Assembly: GCF_964355755.1 (NCBI RefSeq)
Contig: NC_092674.1
Coordinates: 8,749,001 to 8,813,000, forward strand
DNA: 64,000 nucleotides
Direction: 5' to 3'
DNA from: Antedon mediterranea
Lineage: Eukaryota > Echinodermata > Crinoidea > Comatulida > Antedonidae
Both the position numbers and the translations under genes were made by a program. Below the pieces are notes generated by a model. It ran no database searches and was not told the DNA's origin. It was given only the letters and a program-made list of their open reading frames with translations. This document shows, piece by piece, positions 61,501 to 64,000 of this stretch (its first letter is position 1; every line of letters starts with the position of its first letter).

Positions 61501-63955
61501 TTATTATATGAGCCTGCTGATGCATATTTACATAATAATGAATGCATATTTGCATATTTTGAATAGATCTTTTTACATATTAAATGAATGCATATTTTAT
61601 TTGCATATTATGAATAATGGACATTTACCTTTATAAATGAATATTATATTTGCATATTATGAAAGTATATTTGCATATTATGAATGTATATTTGCATATT
61701 ATCAATGTTTATTTACATATTATCAATGTGCATTTACATATTATCAATGTTCATTTGCATATTATTAATGCATATTTGCATATATACATACACTTGCATA
61801 TGTTGTGTAATATAACGTTTGTCATTGTGGTTACCTCACTTTTTGTAGGACCACCAGCTTATGATGGTGGTAGTTCCATCACAAACTACTCAATAGAAAT
61901 GACATCAGCTGATAATGTTGCCAAAGAAGTACATGAGGGCCCAGCCACCTGCCTTGAATGCACGGTAAACGGTCTGCTACCAGGTCGATGGTACACTTTC
62001 AAATTACGTGCCTTCAACAAAGTTGGGGTAAGCAAATTGTCAAAATCAGAATAATTTTATTGATCTCCAAAGGAGAAATTCATTTGCTCTGAGTTAAAAC
62101 AATTAAAATATGTATATATATAAAAATATTATTATCAAAAACTTCACATTGTAATTCATTCATTTTTTTCATTCATTTATTTGGCATCTCAATACATAAC
62201 ATTAAAAATACATCAATAATATATATAATCACCTTAAATATTAAAATACATCAAAAAAGCTAATAAAAATGGCAGAATGATTATTATAAAAAGTATGACA
62301 AAAACAATACATATAGAGAGAAGACATGCCAATAAATATTTAGAAACACACCCCAATACTAACATACGTACGTATTAGATATTAAGGCTCCATTTGAATG
62401 TATTTAAATTTATTGATTAAGATTATTGAGAAAGATTACTTAGCAACAGCTAACTAGTCTCGCTTTTCTTTGTAGACTGGTCATTTTTCTGACCCGTTAG
62501 AGGTACAAACAGGTTGTGGTCCACCTGAAGCACCATCAGAATTAAGTGTGGAAACCCGGTTATTAGCAACGATGATTTGTGCAACGTGGGAAGAACCTTA
62601 TTCCAATGGAGCTGAAATTACACAGTATCGATTAGAAAAAGCTTGTGAAGAAAATGTGTTTTCGATGGTAAGTAAGAAATTAAAGTAACTGATAATCCAT
62701 GTAAAAGTTTTTAAATTGCATACAATGTTTAGCAGTGTATAAGCAACTTGTTTAAAAACTTAATCTTGACAGGTTTCTTGTGGTAGTCAATGTAGTTGTG
62801 AAGTACGTAATCTTTTACCGGCATCATTTTATCAATTCCGAGTGCAAGCAGTAAATCAAGCCGGAGCAGGACCATTCAGTGCTGTTGCGTCAATAACCAC
62901 TCCACCCTCTGTGCCTGCTCAAGTGTCAAATCTACAGGTTATTGACCACTCCTGTGACTTTTTAACAATTTCGTGGTCTGAACCTAAGAATTTTGGTGCA
63001 GAAATTATAGCTTATAATATTTATATTGGTGATTTACCTGCTATTCACATAGATAATGTAAATGAATACTGTATTGAAGAGCTACAACCAGATACAAAAT
63101 ACAGGTAAGATACCTATAAACCTGATACCTTTGAATATGGTACCAATGAACACTCAATATGGTACCAATGACCATTGAATATGGTGGTACCAATGAACAC
63201 TCAATATGGTCCCATTGAACATGGCACTAATGAACATTGAACATGGTACCAATGAACATTGAATATGGTCCCAATGAACATGGCACCAATGAACACTCAA
63301 TATGGTACAATGAACATTGAACATGGCACCAATGAACATTGAACATTGAACATTGCACCAATGAACATTGAATATGGTACTACTGAACATTGAACATGAT
63401 ACCAATGTACTTTGAACATGGTACCAATGAACATGGTACTAATGAACATTGAACATGGCACTAATGAACATTGAACGTAGTACTAATGAACATTGAACAT
63501 GGTACTAATGAACATTGAACATGATACCAATGTACTTTGAACATGGTACTAATGAACAATGAACATGGTACTAATGAACATTGAACATGGTACCAATAGA
63601 CATTTTACTGACCCATTTTAATATTAAATACAATAAAAAGTTAAATTTGAATATGCATTTCTCATATACTATGTTGTGCACAAGCATGGACATGCACATC
63701 TACCTATTGTATGTATTTTATTAATTAGCAATCTGTATATTTGTTTAGGATACGTGTGAGAGCAGTGAATGATATAGGAGAGGGACCATCTAGTACAATA
63801 TTGAAAGCACAGACAATGCCACTACCTCCAGACCCTCCAAAGTTAGAATGTGTGCTATGTGGACATCAGAGCTTGAAGCTCAAGTGGGGTGATAATATAA
63901 GGACCAGTACAGAGAACATTAACTATACTTTACAAATGGAAGATAAAAGAGGAAG
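10773..63955 (+). CDS. FNDC3A: FNDC3A-like protein, 17 coding exons, 3' end outside the window
   Basis: Spliced gene reconstructed by eye from GT-AG borders and reading phase. Joined exons: 10773-11343, 12696-13115, 21235-21453, 49068-49269, 52351-52410, 54000-54192, 56418-56542, 56685-56847, 57650-57736, 58295-58433, 60550-60615, 60866-60984, 61381-61486, 61849-62027, 62476-62667, 62773-63104, 63749-63955. This gives 1126 codons plus 2 nt without a stop. Residues 1-403 are low-complexity, then proline-rich, then basic. From about residue 415 come fibronectin III domains with the usual Trp in strand B and an L-P-x-T-x-Y-x-F-R-V-type strand F motif; seven are complete and an eighth begins. Family knowledge: FNDC3A/B are multi-FN3 proteins with a C-terminal tail anchor at ER/Golgi-type membranes, implicated in cell adhesion and, for FNDC3A, in Sertoli-spermatid adhesion. 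The anchor is not in the window. Wording such as PLPPDPPKLEC and SLKLKWGDN matches vertebrate FNDC3. The A versus B choice is weak, since an invertebrate may have a single gene. Confidence 0.95.
12262..12600 (+). mobile_element. tRNA-derived SINE in intron 1
   Basis: The A box TGGCCGAGCGGTTAAGGC (12268-12285) and B box GGTTCGAGGCC (12331-12341) have the spacing of a class II (Leu/Ser-type) tRNA head. A body follows with a run reminiscent of the conserved central domains of invertebrate SINEs (CTCGGATAAGGACTATAAAC, later CTTTAAAGAACCC), then an AT-rich tail. The end is approximate; an AATAAAAT word on both sides could be a target duplication. The open frames on both strands here are incidental. 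Confidence 0.75.
12696..13115 (+). CDS. FNDC3A: FNDC3A-like coding exon 2 (residues 191-330)
   Basis: Acceptor TTATTTCAG at 12695, donor GTACGT at 13116; phase 1 in, phase 1 out. The joined codon gives Gly-Pro at the start, as in the vertebrate proteins. It encodes MPQLNIVHTGHGPVPLPSN, corresponding to the MMSPNGSVPPI region of FNDC3, then Met/Gln-rich sequence, then a proline-rich segment with six consecutive Pro (about residues 280-285) and a His/Pro-rich tail. Proline-rich stretches of this kind are typical ligands for SH3, WW or EVH1 domains; that is inference. Confidence 0.93.
13860..14396. repeat. Four-copy tandem repeat, period about 123-165 bp
   Basis: Units begin CCTCCTT(G/A)ATCCA(C)CCTT at about 13860, 14025, 14148 and 14271, each followed by GATGGAAAAT, an A/T-rich stretch and AATACTATAGT. 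The first unit is longer through expansion of its A/T tract. No coding content. Confidence 0.8.
14400..15200. other. Intron 2 segment, nothing recognised
   Basis: AT-rich intronic DNA between two tandem arrays. No open frame, hairpin or repeat that I can support. Confidence 0.5.
15206..15582. repeat. 28-bp minisatellite, about 13 copies
   Basis: Unit TTTCTGTTTTCTCCTCCC followed by TTTGTAAAAC; a few units lost one or two bases. Strong pyrimidine bias on the + strand. The 113-codon frame on the - strand (ESFTKGG-type repeats) exists only because the unit lacks stops. Confidence 0.95.
16149..16160. repeat. Poly-G run (12)
   Basis: Homopolymer G within an A-G-rich stretch. Length is likely to vary and to be error-prone in assemblies. 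Confidence 0.8.
16272..16345 (+). repeat. Possible decayed tRNA-derived SINE head
   Basis: TGGTCTGGTGGTTAAGATGC resembles a Pol III A box, and AAGGTCCAAATCGG, about 35 nt downstream, a damaged B box. Low confidence because the TTCGA core is changed. Confidence 0.35.
16506..17113. mobile_element. Non-autonomous DNA transposon (608 bp), TTAA or TA flanked
   Basis: Inverted termini AGACACCTTCCCTAC at the left and GTAGGGTAGGTGTCT at the right, with TTAA directly outside both (16502-16505, 17114-17117). Because the termini can also be read as AAGACACC, a TA duplication fits as well, so the superfamily (piggyBac/Kolobok-like versus mariner-like) stays open. The interior is non-coding, with several TAGGCCTAG words. 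Confidence 0.75.
19177..19194 (+). repeat. Solitary copy of the 21-bp minisatellite unit
   Basis: GAGTTGCGAGTCAGAAAA matches the unit of the large arrays at 35992-36346 and 40781-41465 except for one base. A related GCGAGTTGAAA lies just before it (19161). This is a single unit and not an array. Confidence 0.65.
19329..19380 (+). repeat. tRNA-like promoter remnant
   Basis: TGGTGGTAATGGTAATGC (A-box-like) is followed by CAGGTTCGGATCC (B-box-like with an intact GGTTCG core). Probably the head of an old SINE; the body is not recognisable. Confidence 0.4.
20445..20509. repeat. Perfect 65-bp palindrome (32-bp arms, 1-nt spacer)
   Basis: The left arm starts CAAATATAGTTACCTAG and the right arm is its exact reverse complement, with a single T in the centre. 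No terminal motif of a known transposon family is visible and there is no clear flanking duplication. It could extrude as a cruciform or form a long RNA hairpin in the intron 2 transcript. Confidence 0.95.
21235..21453 (+). CDS. FNDC3A: FNDC3A-like coding exon 3 (basic linker, residues 331-403)
   Basis: The acceptor reads TTTTAGCAG, a tandem NAGNAG site. Use of the first AG (exon from 21235) inserts one Ala; use of the second (exon from 21238) gives Glu directly; both stay in frame. The donor is GTAAAT at 21454. The exon is 219 nt, phase 1 to 1, so it can be skipped without a frameshift. It encodes a highly charged stretch containing KLQRKLRDRH, matching the KKLKDRQ segment of vertebrate FNDC3, then Ser/Asn/Pro-rich sequence with KPRRRNSPRS and an acidic end. 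Confidence 0.92.
21771..21962. mobile_element. TA-flanked MITE, family M2, copy 1
   Basis: Inverted termini AAGCTCTGTCTGCACTATCA at the left and the complement (AGTTTGATAGTGTAGA...GAGCTT) at the right, flanked by TA on both sides. The interior holds an internal tandem of about 24 bp (CAAATATGGTAGTGATATG). Same family as 49867-49998 and the fragment near 33925-33990. Confidence 0.85.
21963..24124. other. Start of intron 3, no gene seen
   Basis: AT-rich intron. No open frame longer than about 60 codons and no clear repeat, apart from many ACAGTACTGTA-type words (for example near 22727). Confidence 0.5.
24125..25302. repeat. 166-bp tandem duplication, second half split by a transposon
   Basis: First unit 24125-24290 (begins TGATATGCCAAAACACACG, ends CATTGTCAGATCA); second unit 24291-25302 is the same sequence interrupted by the element at 24387-25234. 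The first unit preserves the uninterrupted junction CCAG-TA-TGTTATCC. A few substitutions and a 3-4 bp indel distinguish the units. Confidence 0.93.
24387..25234. mobile_element. Non-autonomous TA-flanked DNA transposon, copy 2 (848 bp)
   Basis: Same element as 2797-3664 but in the opposite orientation. Termini CCGTATATTTCGGTGTATAA, flanked by TA at 24385-24386 and 25235-25236. The empty site is visible in the neighbouring duplicate unit (CCAG-TA-TGTTATCC near 24217), which shows that exactly one TA was duplicated on insertion. Open frames inside (24949-25149, 25120-25308) are spurious and match no transposase I recognise. Confidence 0.93.
25303..27680. other. Intron 3 segment
   Basis: AT-rich, no gene. 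It contains the paired RFX-type motifs at 26646-26690. Confidence 0.5.
26646..26690. promoter_or_regulatory. Pair of RFX X-box-like motifs in opposite orientation
   Basis: GTTGCTAGGCAAC (26646-26658) and its exact reverse complement GTTGCCTAGCAAC (26678-26690), each followed by ACAAGC. Both fit the X-box consensus GTNRCC-N(0-3)-RGYAAC bound by RFX factors. They could equally be the ends of an old repeat; no ciliary or RFX role of this gene is shown by the sequence. Confidence 0.45.
27684..27775. repeat. Short minisatellite, TACCTACTGTATTACTACT unit
   Basis: About four to five imperfect copies of a 19-21 bp unit. Confidence 0.8.
27776..30280. other. Intron 3 segment, no gene seen
   Basis: AT-rich sequence without supported features. 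Confidence 0.5.
30282..30774. mobile_element. Non-autonomous TA-flanked transposon with about 50-bp inverted ends (493 bp)
   Basis: The left end (AGGTTTCGCAACCTGACGAA, then ATAACGAAAATGGATACGTC) pairs with the right end, whose complement reads AGGTTTTGCAATCTTACGAA, then ATAACGAAAACGGATACGTC. TA stands outside both ends. No transposase frame. Internal CATATTCGT/ACGAATAT words repeat the terminal motif. Confidence 0.85.
31778..31957. mobile_element. Harbinger-like MITE (180 bp), TAA target duplication
   Basis: Termini AGGCCAATTTAAACAGACGA and the complement of TCGTCTGTGTAAATTGGCCT. TAA lies at both outer borders (31775-31777, 31958-31960). A 3-bp T/A-rich target duplication and about 180 bp size fit PIF/Harbinger-type MITEs; assignment is tentative. 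Confidence 0.8.
31960..33900. other. Intron 3 segment, no gene seen
   Basis: AT-rich; contains a 16-G homopolymer at 33288-33303. Confidence 0.5.
33288..33303. repeat. Poly-G run (16)
   Basis: Long uninterrupted G tract after TGTGGGT; may form a G-quadruplex-type structure. Confidence 0.85.
33925..33990. mobile_element. Fragment of the M2 MITE family
   Basis: CAAATATGGTAGTGGTATGCCC, then AAGTTTGATAGTGTAGACAG and AGCT, corresponds to the right half of the element at 21771-21962. The left terminus is missing. Confidence 0.7.
34035..34112. repeat. Purine-rich repeat (AGAGAAGAGAGAGGGGAAGGGT)
   Basis: About three copies of a 28-bp all-purine-plus-one-T unit. The two - strand open frames across it are compositional. 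Confidence 0.8.
34517..34775. repeat. 85-bp tandem repeat, about three copies plus a remnant
   Basis: Units start (C/G)ACCACGTGTATTTATCGTG at 34517, 34602 and 34687; the last is shortened. Each contains an E-box CACGTG and CGAGCCGAACTATTG. Divergence between units is very low. Confidence 0.92.
34776..35860. other. Intron 3 segment, no gene seen
   Basis: Includes an 85-codon open frame (35369-35626) with no recognisable content. Confidence 0.5.
35992..36346 (+). repeat. 21-bp minisatellite array A, about 17 copies
   Basis: Unit GAGTTGCGAGTCGGAAAGTG plus C. The first ten or so units read AAAGTGC; the later ones switch to AAAACGC and from GAGTC to GGGTC, so the array has a left and a right variant block. 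Because 21 is a multiple of 3 and the unit has no stop in several frames, long repetitive frames run through on both strands. No gene is implied. Confidence 0.97.
36347..36825. other. Spacer between two minisatellites
   Basis: Unique AT-rich sequence; nothing recognised. Confidence 0.5.
36826..37008. repeat. 22-bp minisatellite, about 8 copies
   Basis: Unit CTTTTCGTATA(TTT/GTG)GGGTCTCC. The first three units carry TATTT and the next ones TAGTG, so two variant blocks; the last unit decays into GGTCTCTGGTCTC. Confidence 0.92.
37543..37578. repeat. Poly-C (18) followed by (AC)n and (AT)n
   Basis: Compound homopolymer and dinucleotide microsatellite. Confidence 0.85.
37781..38250. repeat. 18-20 bp minisatellite, about 24 copies
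   Basis: Unit AACTCGCAGA followed by 8-10 T. The first two units (AACTGGCAGATTTGTTTTGT) look ancestral. The length of the T run varies between units. The AACTCGCA core is shared with the 21-bp arrays on either side, read in the sense of array B. Confidence 0.93.
38251..39950. other. Intron 3 segment
   Basis: No gene. A long T run lies at about 39101-39127. Confidence 0.5.
39952..40302 (+). mobile_element. Chimeric 5S-rRNA/tRNA-headed SINE
   Basis: 39991-40067 is plainly 5S-rRNA-like: CCGAAGTTAAGCAACGCTGG then GCCCGG, TGGATGGGAGACCG (internal control region) and GGCGGGTGCTGTA. It is followed by a tRNA-like stretch with A box TGGTGTAATGGTAATATC (40081-40098) and B box GGTTCGAGGTT (40121-40131), then CTTAGGCAAGATGCTTTACT, a body, and an (ATACAAA)-type tail. 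This order, 5S then tRNA then a conserved body, is the known architecture of DeuSINE members such as AmnSINE1. The first 35-40 bases of the 5S part are diverged. Confidence 0.8.
40303..40775. other. Intron 3 segment, nothing recognised
   Basis: AT-rich spacer between the SINE and array B. Confidence 0.5.
40781..41465 (-). repeat. 21-bp minisatellite array B, about 33 copies, inverted relative to array A
   Basis: Unit CGACCCGCAACTCGCATTTTC, the reverse complement of the array A unit apart from one or two bases. Internal blocks differ by CCCGTAAC, CCAACTCG and GCACTTT variants. All long open frames across 40723-41526 on both strands are products of the 21-bp period. Confidence 0.97.
41523..41559. 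repeat. 37-bp segment shared with 35862-35899
   Basis: TCATATGAAATCTTGTACTT, then TTGTTGCTGTAGGTTTT, is repeated with three or four differences at 35862-35899. Both copies have the same orientation, whereas the minisatellites next to them are inverted to each other. Confidence 0.8.
41560..43830. other. Intron 3 segment, no gene seen
   Basis: AT-rich. No supported features. Confidence 0.5.
43840..44600. repeat. Decaying tandem repeat, period about 130-140 bp
   Basis: Units contain GTGATATTACAA, ACAGAACAAAAGAAATTTG, CCACTCCCA, ATTTATGATAATCATCAAA and GTAGTAGGTGCAGCAGG. Three good copies (from about 43840, 43983, 44114) are followed by shortened, diverged ones with CCACACCCATA and GTGCAGCATAG. 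Confidence 0.85.
44601..46540. other. Intron 3 segment, no gene seen
   Basis: AT-rich. No supported features. Confidence 0.5.
46541..47121. repeat. 54-bp satellite, left diverged block (about 11 units)
   Basis: Units of about 47-58 bp with CTTAGACACA(A/G)ACACAGG, TTACAAGGGGTTCCAAATAC and TTGGACTG. They differ from one another at many positions, unlike the homogeneous block to the right. Confidence 0.9.
47122..47608. other. 487-bp insert splitting the 54-bp satellite
   Basis: The satellite stops at GGACTGCGATCT and resumes at TCTTAGACACA, so the insert is bounded by TCT on both sides. Its right half (about 47420-47590) is GC-rich and contains GAGCCGGCTCGAGGCCGG with an inverted partner GAGCCGGCCTCGAGCCGG. 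The right end reads GAAGTGTAAATGGGG; the left end is A/T-rich, so no clear inverted termini. A 132-codon open frame (47204-47602) shows no recognised domain. Confidence 0.7.
47609..48775. repeat. 54-bp satellite, right homogeneous block (about 21 units)
   Basis: Unit of 54 bp: CTTAGACACAAACATAGGGG, GCTTACAAGGGGTCCAAATA, CATTGGACTGCGAT. Because 54 is a multiple of 3, a 350-codon frame runs through. Variant positions (GTCC/GTCT/ATCC, CGAT/TGAT, AAACAT/AAATAT) show a higher-order pattern of five units repeated twice and then shorter patterns. The frame is not a gene: it has no flanking exon logic and the - strand frames are equally open. Confidence 0.96.
48776..49067. other. End of intron 3
   Basis: Short unique stretch leading to the acceptor TTTCTGAAG of coding exon 4. 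Confidence 0.6.
49068..49269 (+). CDS. FNDC3A: FNDC3A-like coding exon 4 (start of FN3 domain 1)
   Basis: The acceptor AG is at 49066-49067 (TTTCTGAAG), the donor GTATTG at 49270; phase 1 in, phase 2 out. It encodes KREILSCIESPEVTDILARS, then ALLKW, matching the vertebrate ILSxIxKPxVSxIQARxVxLxW opening of the first FN3 domain. The strand B Trp is at about residue 435. Confidence 0.93.
49867..49998. mobile_element. TA-flanked MITE, family M2, copy 2
   Basis: Termini AAGCTTTGTCTACACTCTCA and the complementary GATATTGTAGGCAGAGCTT, flanked by TA at 49865-49866 and 49999-50000. Shorter than the copy at 21771-21962 but shares the CAAATATGG and CATATCACTACCATATTT core. Confidence 0.83.
50001..52168. 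other. Intron 4 segment, no gene seen
   Basis: AT-rich intron without supported features. Confidence 0.5.
52169..52240 (+). pseudogene. tRNA-Val(AAC)-like sequence, probably a pseudogene
   Basis: The anticodon arm is intact: TCTGC, loop TTAACAC (anticodon AAC at 52202-52204), GCAGA. The T arm is recognisable (CCCGG-TTCGAGC-CCTGG, one mismatch). The acceptor stem (GGATTCT with CGAAACC) has two mismatches and the D stem does not pair, so a functional tRNA is unlikely. TTTT follows at 52242-52245, as a Pol III terminator would. No SINE body is attached. Confidence 0.65.
52351..52410 (+). CDS. FNDC3A: FNDC3A-like coding exon 5 (60 nt, FN3 domain 1)
   Basis: Acceptor ATCTTTATAG ends at 52350; donor GTGGGT at 52411. 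A 60-nt exon, phase 2 to 2, encoding SDTEMQFDLSDLKPATEYQA, the strand E-F part of FN3 domain 1 with its LKPATEY motif. Being a multiple of three it could be skipped in frame, but the domain would then lose its core. Confidence 0.92.
52411..53999. other. Intron 5, no gene seen
   Basis: Very AT-rich between about 53020 and 53480. Ends in a T-rich tract and TTTTTTTAG. Confidence 0.6.
54000..54192 (+). CDS. FNDC3A: FNDC3A-like coding exon 6 (end of FN3-1, start of FN3-2)
   Basis: Acceptor TTTTTTTAG, donor GTGAGA; phase 2 in, phase 0 out. It encodes the last strand of domain 1 (PSKPTSFTT) and the first half of domain 2 (NFLVIKWNAPNDNGSRITDY, ILESDK). The in-frame upstream ATG at 53962 lies in the intron and is not a start. 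Confidence 0.94.
54280..54293. repeat. Poly-G run (14)
   Basis: G homopolymer in intron 6, about 90 bases after the exon 6 donor. Confidence 0.85.
54819..54997. mobile_element. Harbinger-like MITE (179 bp), TAA target duplication
   Basis: Termini AGCTTGGTTCCCTATAGAAC, then GTAACGCAAGGACGTAA, and their complement at the right (TTACGTCCTTGTGTTGCGTC, GGGAACCATGCT). The arms are about 50 bp. TAA flanks both sides (54816-54818, 54998-55000). Same size and target type as 31778-31957, but with different ends. Confidence 0.82.
55546..56155. mobile_element. Possible retroelement or MITE remnant with CTCCGCC/GGCGGAG ends
   Basis: CACTCCGAGAGTGCATACCT-CCGCC at the left is the complement of a GGCGGAGGTATGCACTCTCG-type end; the right end reads CTCTTTGGCGGAGGTAA after ACAAACAAACTGACAAACAC. 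Ends of this type close many old non-LTR-like repeats in marine invertebrates. From memory only; family not assigned. Confidence 0.4.
56418..56542 (+). CDS. FNDC3A: FNDC3A-like coding exon 7 (second half of FN3-2)
   Basis: Acceptor TTTCTTTAG, donor GTATAG; phase 0 in, phase 2 out, 125 nt. It encodes FQEIFKGSQKQYRYTKLQPA, then TKYSFQLKAVNEFGE, matching the FGSQK...LTKLxPAxxYxFRLxARN part of vertebrate FNDC3. Confidence 0.94.
56685..56847 (+). CDS. FNDC3A: FNDC3A-like coding exon 8 (end of FN3-2, start of FN3-3)
   Basis: Acceptor after a T-run (TTTTGCAG), donor GTAAGA; phase 2 in, phase 0 out. It encodes SDYSSTIHCYTSG, the end of domain 2, and PEAPSLKEAGISHLELSWPP, the start of domain 3 (compare AGITWLSLQW in vertebrates). 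Confidence 0.94.
56848..57649. other. Intron 8, no gene seen
   Basis: An 88-codon open frame (56939-57205) has no recognisable content and no splice logic; left unannotated. Confidence 0.6.
57650..57736 (+). CDS. FNDC3A: FNDC3A-like coding exon 9 (87 nt, FN3-3)
   Basis: Acceptor AATTTTTAG, donor GTAATT; phase 0 to 0. It encodes KHGWKVVYNGEENSHIVTNL, then HRNMDYRFR, corresponding to the PKYTGEDL...VKNLxRSTxYKFR segment. Confidence 0.93.
58295..58433 (+). CDS. FNDC3A: FNDC3A-like coding exon 10 (end of FN3-3, start of FN3-4)
   Basis: Acceptor GATTTTTAG, donor GTAAGA; phase 0 in, phase 1 out. It encodes LIANNDQGGSSPSEQVTFRT, then KPDKPQAPSKPVLKGKVHSD, then YFKVSW. The intron sits directly behind the strand B Trp codon, as in exon 13. 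Confidence 0.94.
58815..59318. repeat. 84-bp tandem repeat, 6 copies
   Basis: Units start AAAGCTGCCATGTCATAGAA at 58815, 58899, 58983, 59067, 59151 and 59235. They are almost identical; the first unit differs most (GTACAATGG, linked to the flank). Lies in intron 10. Confidence 0.97.
59320..60070. other. Intron 10 segment, nothing recognised
   Basis: Unique AT-rich intron sequence between two tandem repeats. Confidence 0.5.
60074..60387. repeat. 157-bp tandem duplication
   Basis: Two copies, each containing TTTTATTTTGGAGGATGACC and ending CTGTATTATATCAAAATTA plus a T run; they begin at 60074 and 60231. Nearly identical, hence recent. Confidence 0.95.
60550..60615 (+). CDS. FNDC3A: FNDC3A-like coding exon 11 (66 nt, FN3-4)
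   Basis: Acceptor TTTGTTTAG, donor GTATGT; phase 1 to 1. It encodes EPPRDTGGATVTKYYLEVAE, then GQ, matching WDPPKDNGGATINKYVVEMA of vertebrate FNDC3A; this domain is nearer to A than to B. Confidence 0.94.
60866..60984 (+). CDS. FNDC3A: FNDC3A-like coding exon 12 (FN3-4)
   Basis: Acceptor TTTTCTCGTAG, donor GTAAGT; phase 1 in, phase 0 out. It encodes DDNWVLVQSGPDKERTLNHL, then RPGGTYRLRVSCQSTGGQSP, with the L-R-P-G-x-x-Y-R-L-R-V strand F motif. Confidence 0.94.
60985..61380. other. Intron 12, no other features
   Basis: 396 bases, AT-rich, ending CTCCTTCCAG. Confidence 0.7.
61381..61486 (+). CDS. FNDC3A: FNDC3A-like coding exon 13 (end of FN3-4, start of FN3-5)
   Basis: Acceptor CTCCTTCCAG, donor GTAAGT; phase 0 in, phase 1 out. 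It encodes PSDVSTFTTPAICPGKCFQP, then RVHGRPKANLVNLRW. The PPRVLGRPKxKE segment of vertebrates is clearly recognisable. Confidence 0.94.
61506..61800. repeat. GCATATTATGAATG-type minisatellite in intron 13
   Basis: About a dozen imperfect 20-22 bp units of TTTGCATATTATGAATGTAT type, with later units reading TATCAATG. They fill most of the intron up to about 50 bases before the exon 14 acceptor, and create a repetitive open frame fused to the exon. Confidence 0.85.
61849..62027 (+). CDS. FNDC3A: FNDC3A-like coding exon 14 (FN3-5)
   Basis: Acceptor TTTTTGTAG, donor GTAAGC; phase 1 in, phase 0 out. It encodes GPPAYDGGSSITNYSIEMTS, later ECTVNGLLPGRWYTFKLRAF and NKVG. Matches GPPLVDGGSPISxYSVEM and ECTVxxLLPGxxYxFRLRA of the vertebrate proteins. 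Confidence 0.95.
62028..62475. other. Intron 14, no other features
   Basis: AT-rich, 448 bases. Confidence 0.7.
62476..62667 (+). CDS. FNDC3A: FNDC3A-like coding exon 15 (end of FN3-5, start of FN3-6)
   Basis: Acceptor TTCTTTGTAG, donor GTAAGT; phase 0 to 0, 192 nt. It encodes TGHFSDPLEVQTGCGPPEAP, a strand B Trp in ICATWEEPYSNGAEITQYRL, then EKACEENVFSM. Could be skipped in frame. Confidence 0.94.
62773..63104 (+). CDS. FNDC3A: FNDC3A-like coding exon 16 (FN3-6 end and most of FN3-7)
   Basis: Acceptor ATCTTGACAG, donor GTAAGA; phase 0 in, phase 2 out, 332 nt, the largest exon of the FN3 part. The intron before it is only 105 bases. It encodes VRNLLPASFYQFRVQAVNQA and GAGPFS, then domain 7 with LTISWSEPKNFGAEIIAYNI and IEELQPDTKY. 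Domain 7 lacks the internal insertion (acidic, about 10 residues) that the vertebrate proteins have before the strand B Trp. Confidence 0.94.
63128..63600. repeat. 22-bp minisatellite GGTACCAATGAACATTGAAC in intron 16
   Basis: About 20 imperfect units composed of GGTACCAATG/GGCACTAATG and AACATTGAACAT/AATATGGT blocks. Begins about 25 bases after the exon 16 donor and fills most of the intron. Confidence 0.9.
63749..63955 (+). CDS. FNDC3A: FNDC3A-like coding exon 17 (FN3-7 end, FN3-8 start)
   Basis: Acceptor TTGTTTAG, donor GTGGGT at 63956; phase 2 in, phase 2 out. It encodes RIRVRAVNDIGEGPSS, PLPPDPPKLECVLCGHQSLK, then LKWGDN and YTLQMEDKRG. This is the best-conserved stretch of the gene against vertebrate FNDC3. 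The coding sequence continues beyond the window. Confidence 0.94.
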
Positions 63956-64000
63956 GTGGGTATTTGTCATAGATGTATTAATACATATTCTAGAGAGTCA

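Noticed and set aside
61650-61848. MHIMKVYLHIMNVYLHI-type upstream extension of exon 14
   Set aside because: It is the intron 13 minisatellite read through in frame. The acceptor TTTTTGTAG at 61840-61848 and the phase-1 junction with exon 13 explain the exon.

Overview
The window is nuclear DNA of an animal. It is AT-rich, full of introns with GT-AG borders, and loaded with small non-autonomous transposons, SINE-like elements and minisatellites. I recognise one protein-coding gene, on the + strand: an FNDC3-family gene (fibronectin type III domain-containing protein 3, closest in wording to FNDC3A). The species cannot be fixed from sequence alone. The AT-rich introns, the frequent TACTGTA and TAGGCCTAG-type words, and a SINE with a 5S-rRNA-like head followed by a tRNA-like part suggest a marine invertebrate deuterostome, possibly an echinoderm. 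That is a weak inference.

Layout. Positions 1-10749 lie upstream of the first coding exon and hold only repeats, including an 868-bp TA-flanked transposon and two hairpins with a template-switch look. Coding exons 1-3 (10773-11343, 12696-13115, 21235-21453) encode the N-terminal low-complexity, proline-rich and basic region. Intron 3 is about 27.6 kb. It carries most of the repeats: a transposon sitting inside one half of a tandem duplication whose other half is an empty site, a TA-flanked element near 30.3-30.8 kb, and a run of minisatellites between about 34 and 49 kb. Coding exons 4-17 (49068-63955) encode seven complete fibronectin III domains and the start of an eighth. The gene runs off the right edge, so the last FN3 domain(s) and the C-terminal membrane anchor expected in this family are outside.

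The 17 exons join without a frame break: 3380 coding nt, 1126 codons plus 2 nt, with every junction checked by phase. No second protein-coding gene was found. The long open frames at 35.9-36.4, 40.7-41.5 and 47.7-48.8 kb come from tandem repeats whose period is a multiple of three.

The least ordinary signals are: two arrays of the same 21-bp minisatellite in opposite orientation, 4.4 kb apart; a 54-bp satellite with a higher-order 5-unit pattern, interrupted by a sharply bounded 487-bp insert; a 65-bp hairpin with perfect 32-bp arms; the built-in empty site that demonstrates the TA target of a transposon family; a 5S-tRNA chimeric SINE; and a tandem NAGNAG acceptor at coding exon 3.
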